NCBI GenBank assembly: GCA_016703225.1
Contig: JADJCM010000003.1
Coordinates: 806,001 to 870,000, forward strand
Length of the DNA: 64,000 nt
Direction: 5' to 3'
Origin: Lysobacterales bacterium
Lineage (GTDB): Bacteria > Pseudomonadota > Gammaproteobacteria > Xanthomonadales > Ahniellaceae
Within the stretch, counting starts at the first letter, position 1; each line of letters starts with the position of its first letter. The position numbers were made by a program, and so were the translations under genes. The notes beneath the pieces are model-generated. The model had not been told where the DNA came from and did no database searches. It saw only the letters and a list, made by a program, of their open reading frames with translations. Below are positions 60,666-64,000 of the stretch, piece by piece.

Positions 60666-63146
60666 TCAGCCCCAGAGCAACCGCAGCACCAGCCACGCCG
60701 GCACGCCGAGGTAGTAGACGAGGTGCGCCATGCGTTCGAGCAACCGACGCGTTGCGGGTGCCGCAGCGCGGTGCGCGAAGAACATGGCGGTGGTGGTGGC
60801 TTCGATCAGCAGGCGCATTGCTGCAGCGAGGAGCATCAACCCGAGCGACCACGCCGCCCACCAGATCAGCAGGCCGGTGAACCAGGCGATGGGTCCGTAG
60901 GTCTGGAGTTCGCCGAAGGTCCCACCGAAGGCAATGTGCTGGTGCAACCGGAATGCGAGCAGCGCGGGCAGCAACGGGAACAGCAGGAACTTGATCGCGG
61001 CGTGGTCGAGCCAGCGCTGGCCGGTGACTGCGCGCAGCGTGGCGAATTCGGCGAGTCGTTGCGCGCGCGGTGTCGCCCAGGTCACGCCGCTGCCAGCGCC
61101 TTCGAGCAGCGATGCCAGCGGCTGCGGATCGGCGAGCGCGATGGTGGTCGGCCAGCGCCGACCCGAGGCCAGGCCCAGTTGCAGCGCTGCGCCCGGGCCG
61201 CCGACCCAGATGGCATGCAGGCACGCGATGCTGGCGATCGGCAGGTCGAAGCGTTGCGCCCCGGACTCGAACACCAGCGTCGCGGCCTCGACGCGCGCCG
61301 TCGCCGCATGCCCGTGACGGATCGCCCATGCCAGCACCAGCGGCAAGGCGACGCCGAAGACGAAGCCGCGCACCTGCAGCAGCGAATTCACTTGCAGGCC
61401 ATCGACCGCGAACATGCGCCAGCCCAGCCAGGCCAGCGTCAGCGCTGCGCCGATGCGCAACAGCATCGCGGCGTAGCACCACTGCGGGGACAGCAACACC
61501 ACCGCAACTGGCGCGACCGGCGTCGTCGCCAGCGGTACGACCGGGTTCGGCGCCGTCGCCCTTCCCCATCGATGCCACAGGCCGGTCAGCACAAGCAACC
61601 CGAGGAAACCGAGCGCGGCCGGGCCGACCCAATCGCCCAGCTGCAGCATCAGCGTGGGCACCGACGCGCGCAGTGGAATCTCGCCGACCAGCACCGCCTG
61701 CTGACCCATTTCGGTATGCACGACCACTTCGCCGGACTCGTCGATGATCGCGCTCAGTCCATTCGTGGTCGCGCGCAACTGCGGCAGGCGCGTTTCGATG
61801 CTGCGGAAGGCCGCGACCTGCAGATGCAATCGCGCCCCTGCCGGATGCGCGCTGAACCAGGAATCGTTGGACAACCCGACGATCGCCTGCGCGCCCAGTC
61901 GTGCGCCATCGATCGCCAGTTGCGGGCGCACGTCGTCGAGACAGATCAGCGGCACGACATTGGCTTCGCGGCCATCGGCGAGCGTCAACGGGAACGCGCG
62001 CGCACCATCGCCCGGTCGCCAACGACCGGTCCACGGCAGCCATCGGCGCACGCGAGGACCATCGAGCCAGTCCGGCACCCGCTCGGTGAACGGGAACAGA
62101 TGCGTCTTGCGATAGTGCCCGAGCAGGCCGCGCGCCGGATCGATCACTGCCGCGCTGTTGTATTCGCCACTCGTGTCGCGGTCGTAGGTACCGAACACCA
62201 GCGGCACGCCGAGCTCGGCAACGAAGTCACCAATCTCGCGATCGAACGCCGCACCATCGTCGCTCTTGGGGCTGCCGAACGTGGTCGGATACACCGTCTC
62301 CGACCACAGCAGCGCCTCGGCGCCCTGCGCGCGCACTGCGTGCTCGGACATCGCGAAGTGGGAGTCGAGCAGTTGCCGCACCACCGCGTAACTGCCGTGT
62401 TCGGCACGCGCGCGTTCGAGATCGACGAGATTGGCCTGCACCACGCCGATGCGCAACGCCGGCGCGGGCCCGGACAGCGCCGTCTGCAATGAGGACAGGC
62501 GCCACTGACCATAGCCCGCAAGCACCGCGACCAGCATCATGGCGGCGCCGAACGGACGCCACGCCGCGCGACCCGCGCGCAGCGCTTGCGCGAGCGCCGC
62601 GTTGACCAGCAACAGCACCGCGGTCAGCAAGGCGGCCCCACCGAGGTCTGCGGCCTGGCGCAGCAGCGGCGATGGCTGCAGGCCATGTCCCAGCGTGTCG
62701 CCGAGCAGCTTCGGCAACAGCCATTCGCAGCCGACCCACGCCGCAGTTGCAGCCAGCGCCCGCACTGTCGGATGGAGCTGGCGTCGAAGCGCATGCCACA
62801 CCAACGCGAAGGCGAGGAACTGCGGCTGCAGCAAGGGCGCGAGCAGCACGAACAGCAGCGTCGCGAGCCAGGTGTTGATGCCGACGTAGGCGCCGAATGC
62901 GGCTCCGAACCAGCCGAGCGCGGCCAGCGCGAATACCGCAGCCATCAACGCGGCGTAGGCGAGCACGGCGATCACGGAACGCAGGCGGTGCAGCGTCCAC
63001 AGCCAGGGCACCAGCACCACGAAGCCGAGCGGCCAGCCGAAGCCGCCGCGCGCGTACAGCGCCAGCAACACGCCGCTCACGACGATGCCGGCCAACGCCA
63101 CCGAGGCGCTGCGGAGCCCACCCTGGGCCTCGTTCGCCGGGCTCAC
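60666..63146 (-). CDS. Apolipoprotein N-acyltransferase (Lnt)-like protein with long C-terminal membrane extension
   Basis: An 826-aa protein. The first half matches Lnt: six or so N-terminal membrane segments, then a carbon-nitrogen hydrolase domain with the triad E283 (LLWSETVYP), K347 (GHYRKTHLFPF) and C402 (VVPLICLDDVRP), plus E355 in FTER. Standard Lnt proteins are about 500 aa; here the C-terminal 300 residues add several further membrane segments of unknown role (LLRIGAALTLAWLGWRMF; IWWAAWSLGLMLLAAAMRLL). The main lnt could be elsewhere. The GTG start overlaps the upstream stop (GTGA), so it is in an operon with 63143-63859. Confidence 0.82.
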   Translation of the reverse strand: MSPANEAQGGLRSASVALAGIVVSGVLLALYARGGFGWPLGFVVLVPWLWTLHRLRSVIAVLAYAALMAAVFALAALGWFGAAFGAYVGINTWLATLLFVLLAPLLQPQFLAFALVWHALRRQLHPTVRALAATAAWVGCEWLLPKLLGDTLGHGLQPSPLLRQAADLGGAALLTAVLLLVNAALAQALRAGRAAWRPFGAAMMLVAVLAGYGQWRLSSLQTALSGPAPALRIGVVQANLVDLERARAEHGSYAVVRQLLDSHFAMSEHAVRAQGAEALLWSETVYPTTFGSPKSDDGAAFDREIGDFVAELGVPLVFGTYDRDTSGEYNSAAVIDPARGLLGHYRKTHLFPFTERVPDWLDGPRVRRWLPWTGRWRPGDGARAFPLTLADGREANVVPLICLDDVRPQLAIDGARLGAQAIVGLSNDSWFSAHPAGARLHLQVAAFRSIETRLPQLRATTNGLSAIIDESGEVVVHTEMGQQAVLVGEIPLRASVPTLMLQLGDWVGPAALGFLGLLVLTGLWHRWGRATAPNPVVPLATTPVAPVAVVLLSPQWCYAAMLLRIGAALTLAWLGWRMFAVDGLQVNSLLQVRGFVFGVALPLVLAWAIRHGHAATARVEAATLVFESGAQRFDLPIASIACLHAIWVGGPGAALQLGLASGRRWPTTIALADPQPLASLLEGAGSGVTWATPRAQRLAEFATLRAVTGQRWLDHAAIKFLLFPLLPALLAFRLHQHIAFGGTFGELQTYGPIAWFTGLLIWWAAWSLGLMLLAAAMRLLIEATTTAMFFAHRAAAPATRRLLERMAHLVYYLGVPAWLVLRLLWG

Positions 63147-63859
63147 GATTCCGGCGGCAGTTCGATGGTGCGGATCGGCAATCCCGGCGGTGCCAGTTCC
63201 GCTGGCACCACCCGGTCTGGCGGGATCGCGATCGGCTGACCTTGCTCGTCAGAGAACTGCACCTCGGGCGCGAACATCAGGATCGGTTCGATGTCCTCGC
63301 CCTGATCGGTCACCTGGTGATGGCGCACATAGCCCGGCGGCAGTGCGAAATCCGGCGGTACGGCGATGCCGCGCAGCAGCGGACTCGTGCCCGGCGGATT
63401 GAATGCGGCAATGCCCTCGCGCACGCCGCTGTCGCGCAGTGCCTCGATCAGCTCGCCCATGGTCGGCTCCGCATCGCCTGGACTGAAGTAGGCGGCAATG
63501 TCATCGGCATCGTTGCTCGGTTCGGTGAAATCGCTGGCGTCGATGCGTGCATCGCTCTGCGGCGTGGGCGCCGAACGCTTCACCGCGGGCAACGAACTGG
63601 ATTGCGCAGCCCGCACCGCGCTCACCACGCCACTGCGGTCGCGTTCGACCACCACGGTGCCGGCCGGCTGCGCGCTCGTCGCGACTTCGTGCGGTTTGTC
63701 ACGTGAGACCAGCACCAGCCCGGCGAGCAGTCCCACAATCGCGCACCCGGGTCCGATCCAGCGGCGCCAGTGGCCGCCGGATCGTTCCGCACGCTGCACG
63801 CACACGCCGTCGGCGTCCGTTGCGGACGCCGCGGCATGACGGTCGCTCGTCGAGCTCAC
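63143..63859 (-). CDS. Putative single-pass membrane protein of unknown function
   Basis: A 238-aa protein from the GTG at 63859. A membrane segment (GPGCAIVGLLAGLVLVS) near residue 35 is followed by a periplasmic, acidic, Pro-rich part: residues TPQSDARIDASDFTEPSNDA and MGELIEALRDSGVREGIAAF are notable. No recognisable domain. It overlaps the Lnt-like gene by 4 bp (GTGA) and begins 7 bp after the stop of another minus-strand gene, so all three are likely one operon. Confidence 0.7.
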   Translation of the reverse strand: MSSTSDRHAAASATDADGVCVQRAERSGGHWRRWIGPGCAIVGLLAGLVLVSRDKPHEVATSAQPAGTVVVERDRSGVVSAVRAAQSSSLPAVKRSAPTPQSDARIDASDFTEPSNDADDIAAYFSPGDAEPTMGELIEALRDSGVREGIAAFNPPGTSPLLRGIAVPPDFALPPGYVRHHQVTDQGEDIEPILMFAPEVQFSDEQGQPIAIPPDRVVPAELAPPGLPIRTIELPPES

Positions 63860-63866
63860 CCTGCCC

Positions 63867-64000
63867 TCACGGACTCGGCGGATTGAACACCGACACCGTC
63901 CAGCCCATGCGCTCATGCCCGTAGTTGCGCCAGATCGGGCTCTTGCCGCCGCTGAAGCTGGTGTAACGCGGCGCACCGGTGCCGGTGCTGCCACCCCACA
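63867..64000 (-). CDS. Partial CDS, C-terminal end of an unidentified protein
   Basis: The window's right edge truncates a minus-strand gene whose last 44 residues end KSPIWRNYGHERMGWTVSVF-NPPSP before TGA at 63867-63869. The segment has Gly/Ser/Thr-rich and aromatic residues, suggesting an exported protein, but it is too short for assignment. It precedes the membrane-protein and Lnt-like genes by 7 bp, indicating an operon. Confidence 0.65.
   Translation of the reverse strand, partial: WGGSTGTGAPRYTSFSGGKSPIWRNYGHERMGWTVSVFNPPSP

Overview
The window is GC-rich DNA from a gammaproteobacterium, most likely order Lysobacterales (Xanthomonadales), in or near Rhodanobacteraceae. The reasons are the recN/hrcA pairing, the divergent fur/bamE(omlA) pair followed by rnfH, ratA, smpB and ssrA, many exported proteins ending in a short F-x-D-G-F-E type tail, and abundant small intergenic palindromes. 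This placement rests on pattern recognition only; no search was run.

Left arm, 1-7.2 kb: housekeeping genes (hrcA, recN, fur, bamE, rnfH, ratA, smpB and tmRNA). A 13-copy, 41-bp palindromic array sits between smpB and ssrA. From 7.2 to 12.1 kb, just downstream of tmRNA (a common integration site), lies an accessory island. It holds a DinD-like remnant, an archaeo-eukaryotic-primase plus SF2-helicase protein, and a translationally coupled AlbA_2/Schlafen-like protein.

12.1-29.5 kb: an ECF sigma factor, a five-heme cytochrome, a membrane protein, a beta-propeller diguanylate cyclase, a repeat protein, envelope and membrane proteins, a transglutaminase-like protein, a beta-helix protein, a cupredoxin, an M14 peptidase, an XRE regulator with a palindromic operator, and a lipoprotein.

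29.6-34.7 kb: a second accessory region that is visibly AT-richer. It has a stand-alone HsdR_N-type nuclease and, convergent to it, a two-gene operon of an NYN-domain nuclease and a STAND/NACHT ATPase with pentapeptide-like repeats. Decayed genes follow (an M64 peptidase and a nucleotidyltransferase).

34.7-48 kb: a di-heme cytochrome-like protein and small toxin-antitoxin-like pairs (DUF2442/DUF4160 and a nucleotidyltransferase with a small partner). Next come fused isobutyryl-CoA mutase IcmF, PhoD, a LolA-like protein, leucine dehydrogenase and isovaleryl-CoA dehydrogenase; the mutase and the two dehydrogenases point to branched-chain amino acid and acyl-CoA metabolism. 48-64 kb: a flavoprotein, a second beta-propeller protein with PAS-GGDEF-EAL domains, a PKD/beta-helix protein, a two-gene operon of an FMN hydroxyacid dehydrogenase and a ThDP enzyme, a DUF4143 ATPase, and an operon with an unusual Lnt-like acyltransferase.

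Three features deserve most attention. (1) Seven otherwise unrelated proteins, six of them with an export signal, end in the same F-x-[DNS]-[GS]-F-E tail, which looks like an uncharacterised C-terminal sorting tag. (2) The NYN + NACHT/pentapeptide operon is a candidate undescribed defence system. (3) IcmF carries three in-frame insertions of genome-type palindromic repeats, at or near its domain borders. A caution: five genes each need exactly one added base to restore a conserved protein, four of them within a short homopolymer. That fits residual sequencing indels better than five independent pseudogenes.
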